Shown piece by piece: positions 18,247 through 26,645 of a DNA stretch of 64,000 nucleotides. Within the stretch, counting starts at the first letter, position 1, and each line of letters opens with the position of its first letter. A program made the position numbers and the translations under genes. The notes below the pieces were generated by a model. That model saw nothing but the letters and a program-made list of their open reading frames with translations, made no database searches and was not told where the DNA came from. Source of the stretch: Bacillus pseudomycoides DSM 12442 (GTDB lineage: Bacteria > Bacillota > Bacilli > Bacillales > Bacillaceae_G); contig NZ_CM000745.1 in assembly GCF_000161455.1 (NCBI RefSeq), positions 4,231,519-4,295,518 on the forward strand. Reading direction: 5' to 3'.

Positions 18247-19785
18247 ATGACTAATCCCATAAAGAGTTTGGGAGACTGGAATCCTACAAAATTTGAGGAA
18301 CATGGTATAGAATTACTTGGGATGATTCGTGAACACTTTGAAAAAATACGTGAAATCCCTGTAACTTCTAATATTTCTCCAAATGATTTACTAGCGATGC
18401 TGGATCAACCATTGCCAGAACATTCTCAATCATTCGAGGTAATAATGAACGACACATGGGAGAAAATTATTCCTCATTTGACTCATTGGAATCATCCTTC
18501 TTTCCATGGGTACTTCAGTACTTCAGCTAGTTCGCCTGGAATTCTAGCTGATCTTTTAATCTCTTCTTTGAACGTGAATGCTTTGGTGTGGAAAGCAGCT
18601 CCAGCTGCTTCGGCATTAGAAAAAGTTATACTTAAGTGGATCGCAGAGATGGTTGGATATACTCCAGCTGCGGAGGGGATTTTATTAAATGGAGCTTCAT
18701 TAGCGACTTTTTATGCGTTGGTTGCAGCTAGAGATCAAAGTACCGAGATAGATATAAGAACAAAGGGACTAATTGAGAGTCGAGTTTCTAAAATGCGTAT
18801 TTATACTTCCAATCAGGCACATAGTTCAGTTGATAAAGCAGCTATAGCATTAGGAATTGGAACGGATAATGTAGTTCATATTTCCACGAATGGACAATAT
18901 CAAATGATGGAGGATCACCTTGAAAAAGCCATTCAAGATGATTTAAATAATGGTTATTGTCCCATAGCGGTTGTAGCTACTGTAGGTACAACTGCTACAG
19001 GAGCTATAGACCCTATTGCTAAAATTTCCCGAATTTGCAAGAAATATAATATTTGGCTTCATGTTGATGCTGCTTATGGAGGGTTTTGGAATTTAGTTCC
19101 AGATATAAAGAAGAATACTGAAGATTTATGCGTAGCAGATTCACTAGTTGTCAATCCCCATAAGTGTCTATATACGCCTTTGGAAGTTACTACATTGTTT
19201 TGTAGGAGAAGGGGGGCGCTTTCAAATAGTTTTCGCTTAGTTCCTGATTATTTACAAACTGAAAGAGAAGATGGTTCAGTTGATTATATGGATTATTCAT
19301 TACAACTAGGACGTAGTTTCCGTGCTCTTAAAATTTGGTGGATTATTAGAAGTTTTGGAAAAGATGGCTTATCAAAACGTCTTGAAGAAAGTATTCGTCA
19401 GGCTCGATGGTTGGAATCTGAAATAAACAAACATCCCGAATTTGAATGTACAGCCTCCTCACCTTATGCACTTATTTGTTTGCGATATTTTCCTTATGAA
19501 GTAAAAAAAGGGCTGAAAGATGCAAACGAGCAGCAAAGGATTATACTACAGAAATATATTGATGAGCTTAATCAATTATTGCTTACAAGGCTTAATCAAT
19601 CTAAAAAGGTCTTTGTTTCTCATGCAACTATTAACGAGGGATATGTTATTCGAATTTCTATAGGTAATATTCATACTACCGCTGATGATATAGAAAGGTT
19701 ATGGAGCATAATTCAGGAAGTTGCGAAAGATGTGAAGAAAGAATTTCCTGTTCCTGATAAATGGCTAGCTGAAATTAGTAAATGA
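18247..19785 (+). CDS. Group II PLP-dependent amino acid decarboxylase
   Basis: 512 residues. It has the fold and motifs of aromatic-L-amino-acid/glutamate decarboxylases: NHPSFHGYF, the ring-stacking His192 in NQAHSS, Asp274 in LHVDAAYGG and the PLP lysine Lys306 in NPHKCLYTP. It turns an amino acid into its amine and CO2. Tryptophan, tyrosine, phenylalanine and DOPA are the common substrates of the closest subgroup, but the sequence alone does not settle this. AAGGAGGTTATAAT precedes the ATG. Last gene of the operon, with a strong terminator about 110 bp later. In this context I infer that it supplies the amine acceptor for the terminal condensation domain. Confidence 0.88.
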   Translation: MTNPIKSLGDWNPTKFEEHGIELLGMIREHFEKIREIPVTSNISPNDLLAMLDQPLPEHSQSFEVIMNDTWEKIIPHLTHWNHPSFHGYFSTSASSPGILADLLISSLNVNALVWKAAPAASALEKVILKWIAEMVGYTPAAEGILLNGASLATFYALVAARDQSTEIDIRTKGLIESRVSKMRIYTSNQAHSSVDKAAIALGIGTDNVVHISTNGQYQMMEDHLEKAIQDDLNNGYCPIAVVATVGTTATGAIDPIAKISRICKKYNIWLHVDAAYGGFWNLVPDIKKNTEDLCVADSLVVNPHKCLYTPLEVTTLFCRRRGALSNSFRLVPDYLQTEREDGSVDYMDYSLQLGRSFRALKIWWIIRSFGKDGLSKRLEESIRQARWLESEINKHPEFECTASSPYALICLRYFPYEVKKGLKDANEQQRIILQKYIDELNQLLLTRLNQSKKVFVSHATINEGYVIRISIGNIHTTADDIERLWSIIQEVAKDVKKEFPVPDKWLAEISK

Positions 19786-19894
19786 AATGTTTTTGGGGGA
19801 TATATATTAATCGGATTAACCCCGTAATTTTGGACACATGCTCTCTTTAACTCATTATTTTATAGAATTACTTTTTCTTTCACCGGATTACTTT

Positions 19895-19941
19895 TTTGCA
19901 TATGAGGCAAGAAATAAATCTTGCCTCATATGCAAATTTTT
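19895..19941 (+). terminator. Strong intrinsic terminator of the acyl-amine operon
   Basis: Perfect 17-bp stem (TTTGCATATGAGGCAAG and complement, 19895-19911/19920-19936), 8-nt loop, then TTTTT. Confidence 0.9.
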
Positions 19942-20134
19942 CTGATTTGTAACGCTTCTGTTTGAGCTCTCCGATAAAATTCATTTCCTAAATGCTAGAA
20001 TGATCGTACATATCTATAATAGAGAGGATATAAAAGAAACGATTTTTATATCCTATGTAGCCATACTTTATATCTGCCTCCCATAATTAGTTGGAAACAA
20101 TAACCATTTGTTTACGTGTTAAAAAGTCATTGGT
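19942..20134. other. Intergenic, nothing recognised
   Basis: No supported gene or repeat between the operon terminator and the small minus-strand ORF. Confidence 0.4.
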
Positions 20135-20260
20135 TTAACAAAAATGGTCACCAGCGTCTTCATATAACCGAAATAATCTCGCTTTTGTATGCCTTGTTTC
20201 CTTCAATACTCCGTATTCTATCTGTGCTTTTTCTATTGAAGATTTAGTTACTTTTATCAT
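20135..20260 (-). CDS. Possible 41-residue ORF, unrecognised
   Basis: ATG at 20260 (minus) follows AAAAGGGGTGCTACC, a fair ribosome site. The product is basic and helical (MIKVTKSSIEKAQIEYGVLK at the N-terminus). It may be a genuine small gene or the 5' end of a deleted one. No relative recognised. Confidence 0.3.
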   Translation of the reverse strand: MIKVTKSSIEKAQIEYGVLKETRHTKARLFRLYEDAGDHFC

Positions 20261-20498
20261 GGTAGCACCCCTTTTTAATATAAAATTTAGTTTCAAACTA
20301 AGAACCATTTATAATGATGTATCAGGATTTTTGAAATCTATAATTCCCGTTAAGAATTCATTTATTGTATCTTTTAATCCATTATCTTGAAGTGCTTTTT
20401 GAAAAGTGTATATATAAAATCGAAGATATTCTTATTAAGAGCTATTAAATTTACTGTTATACCATATTCGATTCAATTTGGGACCTAATGTTCATTTC
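20261..20498. other. Intergenic, nothing recognised
   Basis: AT-rich; no ORF with a ribosome site. Confidence 0.4.
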
Positions 20499-20533
20499 AA
20501 AAAGACATCTTTAACTAGTAAAGATGTCTTTTT
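20499..20533 (-). terminator. Hairpin terminator downstream of the MFS relic
   Basis: Arms AAAAAGACATCTTTA and TAAAGATGTCTTTTT form a 15-bp stem with T-runs in both directions, 48 bp after the MFS relic stop. Confidence 0.8.
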
Positions 20534-20581
20534 GGTGTTCGTATTTAATCAATCTGCAGCAAATACAAAACTTAGGGTCTT

Positions 20582-21498
20582 CTAATTTTCATTGTGTAAG
20601 AGCTGAGTGGATTTTGCTTCTTTTTTCTGTCCTTTTAAGAAAAACGATACAACGAGGGCAATAACTATAAAGATTAACCCAAACGTAAAAGCCCTTTGGA
20701 AGCCGGATGTTAAGCCGTTTAACTTTTCTGCTGGATTCATTGGGTTTGTTGAGTTTTGCATATATTCAGCTGTACCTGAAGACATTTTAGATATAAATAT
20801 AGCTGTACCAATTGCACCAGCTACTTGCTGTAATGTATTAAAGAGCGCTGTGCCGTGTGGGTAAAGCTCTGGTGTCAATTGATTTAAACCATATGTTTGT
20901 GCTGTCATCACAAACATGAGCCCGACCATTAACACGCGCTGTGCATCAAGATAATTTGTGTCAATGTTGTTTCTGGGTTAATGCCTCTGAATAGCCACAT
21001 AGCAATAGCTACTAATACAAGGCCAGGGATGATAATAGCTTTTGGACTAAATTTATCAAATAATTTACCTGCAATCGGTCCCATTATGGCACTCATAATA
21101 CTCCCCGGTAGCATGATTAGTCCCGATTTAAAGGCTGTAACAAGTAAAACCGTTTGTAAGAACATTGGTAATAATGTCATTGTTGAAAACAGTGACATCA
21201 TGACGATGACTATCAATACAACTGATAAAGTAAACATTGGAAATTTAAATGCACGTAGTTCTAAAATTGGATTATCGATTTTTAATTGACGAACAACAAA
21301 AATGAATAATGATATAACCCCGATAATGAAAGTGGAATAAACTTTCGGATCTGACCATCCTAAATCACCTGAGGAACTAAAGCTATACACAATACCACCG
21401 AAACCAAAAGTTGATAAAAGAATGGATAAGTAATCAACTTTTGGTCGTGTTAACTCGGTGACATTTTGAAGATAAAGATGGGTTATTGGCATTTGGAT
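20582..21498 (-). pseudogene. Truncated, frameshifted EmrB/QacA-type MFS drug exporter
   Basis: Two minus-strand frames together give the C-terminal half of a 14-helix drug:proton antiporter. The first (from 21498) runs from the central loop (KVDYLSILLSTFGFGG) to TQIILMHSAC. The second resumes at LMVGLMFVMTAQTYGLNQLT and ends at 20582. They meet near 20930-20935, where a one-base shift breaks the gene. Helices 1-6 are missing at the right end, which abuts the truncated TetR fragment. It cannot make a working exporter. Confidence 0.85.
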
Positions 21499-21506
21499 TT
21501 AAATAA

Positions 21507-21875
21507 TATCAAGAGAAAGCTTTTACTATACCACTTTTAGATCGATTAACTAAACCGTTTCAAGTGATGGAACAGTTCTTGCAGCATGAAGAAATTGGTA
21601 AAATATTAGAGTCGCAAATGGATGATAAACAATTTATTAGCTTCATAAATTATCAAACTCGTGAAATGAAGAAACAGGAGAATCAAGAACTAAATCGAAT
21701 TTGTAAAAATCATACGATACCAATGGAATTAATTATCGAATTCTATTCGGGTGTAATTACAACGTTAAGTGCATGGTGGCTTCAAAATAGAAAAAGTGTT
21801 TCAGCAGAAGAAATGGATAGATACTTTCATGAAATGATCAATCAAGATATTTTTCAATTGAAAGAGAATGAATAG
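21507..21875 (+). pseudogene. TetR-family regulator, C-terminal domain only
   Basis: The frame opens after a stop at 21504 and reads KAFTIPLLDRLTKPFQVMEQ, then SGVITTLSAWWLQNRKSVSAEEMDRYFHEM, the ligand-binding domain typical of TetR regulators paired with drug exporters. The N-terminal helix-turn-helix is absent. GTG/ATG codons at 21564-21567 lack a ribosome site. With the MFS relic on the other side this marks a deletion that removed both 5' ends. Confidence 0.75.
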
Positions 21876-21993
21876 AGACGTTTCTGGGACAGGGGATGTA
21901 TGGAAGTATGATTTAATACTTCTAAAATTTATAGGTCAGGATAATTTTGCTATAATATATGAGCATGACATATACGTAGAGGAGTGCTAGAAA

Positions 21994-22398
21994 ATGCGAT
22001 CATTTAATGTCGATGACTTTATTGCCAGTGTTTTACAATGGATATTAAATACAGCTTTAATCATATTATCCATTGTTCTATCTATCTTTTTAATTAATGA
22101 AACAATTACATTTATACAATACATATTTTCCGCAAAGAAATACACATCCTATAAATTAGTTGAAAGTATTATTGTTTACTTTTTATACTTTGAATTTATT
22201 GCATTGATTATTAAATATTTTAAATCGAATTATCATTTTCCATTACGTTATTTTATTTACATAGGAATTACAGCTCTAATTCGATTAATTATTGTTTCTC
22301 ATGAAGAGCCATTTGAAACATTATTATATGCAGGATCTATTCTCATTTTAGTGATTGCTTTATATATATCTAATATGAGGGATTTGAAGAAACATTAA
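21994..22398 (+). CDS. psiE: PsiE-family membrane protein
   Basis: 134 residues with four membrane helices. It matches the phosphate-starvation-inducible PsiE family (FLINETITFIQYIF; PLRYFIYIGITALIRLIIV; the final helix ends in ISNMRDLKKH). Its molecular role is not established in the family. A TATAAT-like -10 (about 21950) and GAGGAGTGCTAGAAA precede the ATG. It is monocistronic, with a long hairpin terminator 68 bp after the stop. Confidence 0.8.
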   Translation: MRSFNVDDFIASVLQWILNTALIILSIVLSIFLINETITFIQYIFSAKKYTSYKLVESIIVYFLYFEFIALIIKYFKSNYHFPLRYFIYIGITALIRLIIVSHEEPFETLLYAGSILILVIALYISNMRDLKKH

Positions 22399-22465
22399 AT
22401 ATGATTTTGATGCAAAGCTATATCGTATATGAAACCATTTTTGCATGAATTACATAAAGCATACT

Positions 22466-22508
22466 AAAAAGTAGTGCAGACCAAGGTATTGGTTCGCACT
22501 ACTTTTTT
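22466..22508 (+). terminator. Terminator after psiE
   Basis: AAAAAGTAGTGC pairs with GCACTACTTTTTT, and the inner GACCAA/TTGGTT extends the stem. Confidence 0.88.
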
Positions 22509-22552
22509 CATTCTAGTGATGAAAAGAGACAAAATGTATGTTTACTTCCTCC

Positions 22553-22583
22553 TTGACCTTCAAGTTACTTGAAGGATTAGAAT
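22553..22583 (+). promoter_or_regulatory. MerR-type promoter of speG
   Basis: -35 TTGACC (22553-22558) and -10 TAGAAT (22578-22583) are separated by 19 bp, the over-long spacer typical of MerR-controlled promoters. A perfect dyad, CCTTCAAGT-T-ACTTGAAGG (22557-22575), fills the spacer. No merR-type gene is adjacent, so the regulator would act in trans. In B. subtilis the MerR-type BltR controls the polyamine acetyltransferase gene bltD, a suggestive parallel. Confidence 0.8.
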
Positions 22584-22664
22584 GTGAGTAGAGAGTTGTA
22601 AGGGAGCGTTTTGAAGTGAAAACTGTTGAGAAATGAAATGAAATGAAGAATGGAGATTGAAAAA

Positions 22665-23183
22665 ATGAGTCAAGAACCTAAACTGCGCCCATTAGAACGA
22701 GAAGATTTGAAATTTGTTCATGAACTTAACAACAATGCACATATTATGTCTTATTGGTTTGAAGAACCTTATGAAGCTTTTGTGGAGTTGCAGGACCTAT
22801 ATGATAAGCACATTCATGATCAAAGTGAACGTCGATTTATAGTAGAAAAAGATAATAATATGATTGGATTAGTTGAATTAGTGGAGATTGATTACATTCA
22901 TCGAAGAACAGAATTTCAAATTATCATTGATCCAAAGTATCAAGGGTATGGTTATGCAGCGTGCGCAACCCGTTTAGCGATGAATTACGCCTTTTCAGTT
23001 TTAAATATGCACAAACTTTATTTAGTAGTGGATAAAGAAAATGAAAAAGCTACGCATATTTACAAAAAAGTCGGTTTTACGATTGAAGGCGAGTTACAAG
23101 ATGAATTTTTTGTTGATGGTAACTACCATAATGCAATCAGAATGTGTATTTTCCAGCATCAATATTTAGAAATGAAATCATAA
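22665..23183 (+). CDS. speG: Spermidine N1-acetyltransferase (GNAT)
   Basis: 172 residues, strongly similar to E. coli SpeG throughout: KLRPLEREDLKFVHELNNNA, FVELQDLYDKHIHDQSERRF, the acetyl-CoA site QGYGYAACATRLA and YHNAIRMCIFQHQYL. It acetylates spermidine/spermine with acetyl-CoA in the cytoplasm and protects against polyamine excess. I chose ATG 22665, since TGGAGATTG lies nine bases upstream and the length matches E. coli; an in-frame ATG at 22650 is the alternative. The MerR-type promoter about 80 bp upstream implies induction by a small molecule. Confidence 0.95.
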   Translation: MSQEPKLRPLEREDLKFVHELNNNAHIMSYWFEEPYEAFVELQDLYDKHIHDQSERRFIVEKDNNMIGLVELVEIDYIHRRTEFQIIIDPKYQGYGYAACATRLAMNYAFSVLNMHKLYLVVDKENEKATHIYKKVGFTIEGELQDEFFVDGNYHNAIRMCIFQHQYLEMKS

Positions 23184-23210
23184 GTTTTAATGTATGATGA
23201 AAAATAAATA

Positions 23211-23368
23211 TTTATCCCGCATTAACGGACAGTAACACTCCCATCTCAAAATTCAGTGAAAGCAAAGAAGTTAGGTGGGAGATGAACTGTCCGTAAAAGC
23301 CCGATTGGTGAGGGCTAATAATCAGTGGGGGATGGAGAAAACCCCCACTGATTAAAGTTTCACTTTAT
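23211..23368 (+). repeat. bcr1-type repeat, copy 1
   Basis: 158 bp that starts TTTATCCCGCATTAACGGAC and ends in TTTCACTTTAT. It is nearly identical in sequence and length to copy 2 at 27840 (differences include CCCATCTC against CCCACTTC, and GTGGGGGA against GTGGAGGA). Internal complementary blocks (ACGGACAGT/ACTGTCCGT, CTCCCA/TGGGAG, CCCCCACTGATTA/TAATCAGTGGGGG) give a nested fold. TTTAT at both ends agrees with the target duplication described for bcr1 of the B. cereus group. Confidence 0.9.
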
Positions 23369-23532
23369 GCTTAGTTATCTATAGTAGGATTGGCTCAAGA
23401 GTGGAACCAGACGGTACTTTGGTGGAGCCTTTCTTCTTAATTCCATTCAGTTATTTATTTGTTTTTAGTGGTATTATTGCAATATTGTTTGTGGCTATCA
23501 TTTCGATGTTCAAAAAAGGGAAACTTAATTAA
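23369..23532 (+). pseudogene. DUF3955-like small membrane protein, 3' remnant abutting bcr1
   Basis: From the right edge of bcr1 one frame reads IYSRIGSRVEPDGTLVEPFF, then a membrane helix and FKKGKLN, stop at 23530. VxxDGxLxEPFFLIP is what I recall of the DUF3955 family. The N-terminal helix that should precede it is absent: bcr1 lies exactly there, and only 27 bp separate bcr1 from speG. A GTG at 23401 lacks a ribosome site. Confidence 0.5.
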
Positions 23533-23561
23533 TTCAATTGATGTACCGTTTTAGATATATA

Positions 23562-23596
23562 AAAGGAAGCATAACTTAGGGTTATGCTTCTTTTTT
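23562..23596 (+). terminator. Intrinsic terminator
   Basis: GAAGCATAAC and GTTATGCTTC form a 10-bp stem followed by TTTTTT, just downstream of the DUF3955 remnant. Confidence 0.88.
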
Positions 23597-23633
23597 GATT
23601 GCCAAAGGGTATGCTTCATCGTTAGTAATAAAC

Positions 23634-23671
23634 AAAGAAGTCCCAATCTTTATAAAAAGATGGGCTTTTTT
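23634..23671 (+). terminator. Second terminator-like hairpin
   Basis: AGTCCCAATCTTT pairs imperfectly with AAAGATGGGCTT and is followed by TTTT. It follows the first terminator without a gene between. Confidence 0.6.
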
Positions 23672-23845
23672 GTCTAATCATACATCCAATTATAAGTTTT
23701 TGATAGTAGAAGGCTAATATCAACAAGAAAGTAATGATAAAGCTTTGAATGGATTAAATTTCCGTACATCAGACATAATAATGCTTAAGAAATTCCAATT
23801 AGGGTGAGAAATCGCAGTGTCAACTGCGGATATTGGGTGATTAAA

Positions 23846-23971
23846 ATGTGGAAAATGCTTGTTTCTTATCTTCCAGATTGGAAAGTGTTTGTGCAAACTT
23901 TTATAGTATTTTTCGTTCCTTATGTGACCTCAAGAGTTTTTAGTTGGATCCGTACATTAGAGAAAGAGTGA
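23846..23971 (+). CDS. 41-residue membrane protein coupled to the germinant receptor operon
   Basis: MWKMLVSYLPDWKVFVQTFI, a hydrophobic stretch continuing to VFFVPYVTS, then a basic tail: one or two short membrane segments. Its TGA shares a base with the ATG of the GerA-type A subunit (TGATG), so translation looks coupled. The ribosome site (GGGTGA) is moderate. I do not recognise the family. Small membrane proteins (D subunits) are known from some ger operons, but those are usually larger. Confidence 0.5.
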   Translation: MWKMLVSYLPDWKVFVQTFIVFFVPYVTSRVFSWIRTLEKE

Positions 23972-25542
23972 TGAGGATGAAAGAGAAGGAATCAAAGATG
24001 AGGCAACAAACCGATACATATCAGGATAAGCCTTTTCAAAACGTAACAGATTATTTTACAGGCGATTTTACCTTGGATCTAGAGCTTGTAAAAAAAGAAG
24101 TTAGTTATAACTCGGATGCCCACTTTCGAGAGTTTAACATAGGGGGGACAAATATTCGAGCGGCGCTTGTTTTTGTGGAAGGACTGTCGGATAAGGATCT
24201 CATTAATATGCATATTTTGAAGTCATTGATGTTTAATTTTTATGAAGAATATAAGAGTGCACCATCTTATGTGGAAGGTACCATTTCAAAAGAGTTTATT
24301 AAGAATCGCGTCCTTTCTATTAGTGAGGTAGAAGAAGTCTATTCTATAAAAGAGTTGATGGCAAAAGTGTTGATAGGTTCAACGGCACTTTTAGTTGATG
24401 GATTAGCAGGTGTATTAATTCTTGGTACAAAAAAAGGAAAAACACGCAATGTTGAAGAGCCGATATCAGAGGGATCAGTTAGAGGTCCACGGGTAGGTTT
24501 CACAGAAGTTTTGTCTGATAATACCGCTCTTTTACGGCTACATGGCGAAAACGGGGGATTGTCATTAACAAAATTTCATGTAGGAGAGCGGGCAAAAAAA
24601 GAGTTGGTTATTGCCTATATGAAAGAGATTGCTGATTCGGAATTGGTAGAAGAGGTTAAGAAAAGAATTCAGAAAATCAATATTGATAATGTGCCAGAAT
24701 CAGGATATGTGGAGCAGCTTATCGAAGATAATTATCTCAGCCCGTTTCCACAAGCACAGAGTACGGAGCGCCCTGATCGCGTCATCGCAGCGTTGATGGA
24801 AGGGCGTGTTGCGATTTTATTGGATGGAACACCTTTTGCCCTGATTGTTCCAGTTACATTTAGCATGCTGATGCAATCGCCCGAAGATTATTATGAACGT
24901 TGGATTCCAGGCACGTTTATCCGTTTATTGCGTTTTGGAGCAGCTATTATTTCTCTTTTTGCACCTGCTTTGTACATTTCCTTTATCTCATTTCATCCTG
25001 GATTAATTCCGACCAAGTTGGCTATTTCAATTCTTGGGGGACGGGAAGGAGTTCCGTTTCCTGCAATTATAGAAGCATTATTTATGGAAATAGCCATCGA
25101 AATTTTGCGGGAAGCAGGGCTACGCCTGCCTAAACCGATTGGTTCAGCGATGGGAATTGTCGGTGGATTAATCATTGGACAGGCTGCCGTAGAAGCGGGA
25201 ATTATTAGTCCAATTATGGTAATTGTAGTAGCGGCCACTGCTATTTCTTCCTTTGCGCTCGCTCATTATAGTGCGGCAATTCCACTACGGATCCTTCGCT
25301 TTGTAGCCATGTTTTGCGCTGCCATATTTGGACTATACGGAGTCATTCTGTTTTTTCTCGTTCTATGCAGTCATATAGCGAGATTGAAGAGTTTCGGCGT
25401 ACCCTATGCCAGTCCAGCTGTTGTTTATCATGTAAGCGATTGGAAAGATTTCGTGATTCGCATGCCACTTCAGATGATGAAACGTCGCCCAAAAATGATG
25501 AATATGAAAGATTCGATACGAAAAGGAAGTGAAGAGGAATGA
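23971..25542 (+). CDS. Spore germinant receptor, A subunit (GerA family)
   Basis: 523 residues from ATG 23971. A large hydrophilic N-terminal domain (about 1-280, with ALVFVEGLSDKDLINMHILK and the PDRVIAALMEGRVAILLDGT region) is followed by about five to six membrane helices, including FHPGLIPTKLAISILGGREG and VGGLIIGQAAVEAGIISPIM. These blocks are typical of GerAA/GerKA. The protein sits in the spore inner membrane and, with B and C, senses nutrients. I chose the ATG that overlaps the upstream stop; TTG 23944 and ATG 23977 are alternatives. It overlaps the B gene by four bases. Which of the group's receptors this is cannot be settled here. Confidence 0.93.
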   Translation: MRMKEKESKMRQQTDTYQDKPFQNVTDYFTGDFTLDLELVKKEVSYNSDAHFREFNIGGTNIRAALVFVEGLSDKDLINMHILKSLMFNFYEEYKSAPSYVEGTISKEFIKNRVLSISEVEEVYSIKELMAKVLIGSTALLVDGLAGVLILGTKKGKTRNVEEPISEGSVRGPRVGFTEVLSDNTALLRLHGENGGLSLTKFHVGERAKKELVIAYMKEIADSELVEEVKKRIQKINIDNVPESGYVEQLIEDNYLSPFPQAQSTERPDRVIAALMEGRVAILLDGTPFALIVPVTFSMLMQSPEDYYERWIPGTFIRLLRFGAAIISLFAPALYISFISFHPGLIPTKLAISILGGREGVPFPAIIEALFMEIAIEILREAGLRLPKPIGSAMGIVGGLIIGQAAVEAGIISPIMVIVVAATAISSFALAHYSAAIPLRILRFVAMFCAAIFGLYGVILFFLVLCSHIARLKSFGVPYASPAVVYHVSDWKDFVIRMPLQMMKRRPKMMNMKDSIRKGSEEE

Positions 25543-26645
25543 TTACCAACTCTAAAGATCGAATTCCGACTTCGCAAGCGGCTGTCATTCTTATCAATTA
25601 TATACTCGCAGTAGGAATTCTCACCTTGCCCAGAACAGCTGCTGAGAAAGTAAACACACCAGATATTTGGATAACCGTTATTTTAGGCGGATTAATTGCG
25701 ATGATTGCAGGGATAATCATGGTCAAATTAAGTCAACAATTTCCTGGAAAAACATTTTATCAATATAATCAAGAAATTGTAGGGAAATGGGTAGGAGCGA
25801 TACTTAGTCTATTTATTGTAGGTTACTTTTTTATGCTTTCTTCATTTGAAGTCAAAACGCTGGAAGGAATAACAAGTTTCTTTTTACTGGAAGGAACACC
25901 TGGGTGGGCTATTATCATGCCATTTATGTGGGTGAGTCTCTATTTAAACCTAGGCGGAATAAACTCAATAGCACGTTTATTTGAAATTATATTTCCAATT
26001 ACAGTCTTTATTTTCTTGCTCACTTCCTTTATGAGCATTGGAATATTTGAGATAGACAATCTTCGTCCTGTATTAGGGTTAGGGATTATCCCAGTACTAA
26101 AAGGCTTAAAAACAACAACGCTTGCATATTCAGGTGCCGAAATCATGTTGCTCCTTTTGGCATTTATGAAACAACCACGCCAAGCTGTAAAAGTCGTTCT
26201 AATCGGAACTGCTATTCCCTTAATTTTTTATGTCACTACAGTTGTGATGGTTATAGGAACGTTTTCTGTCGATGGGGTATTAATGAGAACATGGCCTACG
26301 ATCGATCTTATGCGAAGTTTTGAACTCCCTGGTTTGATATTTGAGCGATTTGAGTCTTTATTACTTGTGGTATGGATTATGCAAATCTTCGCAACTTATA
26401 CAATTTGCTATTATGCTGCTGCTTTGGGACTGGCACAGCTCTTTAATAAAAATATTCATTCCTTTTTGTATGGGTTACTCCCGGTTATTTATATCGTTTC
26501 TCAAATTCCGAAAAACATTAATGATCTATTTAAATTGGGGGATGTGATTGGTAATGCGGCGATGATATTATTTGGTATCCTACCACTTCTTCTCCTTGTA
26601 ATTTCAAGATGGAGGAAGAGAAAGAATGAACCGAAGTGTGAATAA
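25539..26645 (+). CDS. Spore germinant receptor, B subunit (GerAB, APC superfamily)
   Basis: 368 residues with ten membrane helices of the spore-permease branch of the APC superfamily (AAVILINYILAVGILTLPRT near the N-terminus; ending ISRWRKRKNEPKCE). The B subunit is thought to bind the germinant. ATG overlaps the A-subunit stop (ATGA), and the C-subunit start lies inside its last 20 bases, so the three genes form one coupled operon. Expression in the forespore under sigma-G is expected for the family; I did not identify that promoter. Confidence 0.93.
   Translation: MITNSKDRIPTSQAAVILINYILAVGILTLPRTAAEKVNTPDIWITVILGGLIAMIAGIIMVKLSQQFPGKTFYQYNQEIVGKWVGAILSLFIVGYFFMLSSFEVKTLEGITSFFLLEGTPGWAIIMPFMWVSLYLNLGGINSIARLFEIIFPITVFIFLLTSFMSIGIFEIDNLRPVLGLGIIPVLKGLKTTTLAYSGAEIMLLLLAFMKQPRQAVKVVLIGTAIPLIFYVTTVVMVIGTFSVDGVLMRTWPTIDLMRSFELPGLIFERFESLLLVVWIMQIFATYTICYYAAALGLAQLFNKNIHSFLYGLLPVIYIVSQIPKNINDLFKLGDVIGNAAMILFGILPLLLLVISRWRKRKNEPKCE

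Noticed and set aside
24993..25238. Open frames antisense and in alternative frame inside the GerA-type A gene.
   Set aside because: Shadows of a well-supported coding sequence; composition is typical of complements of membrane-protein codons.
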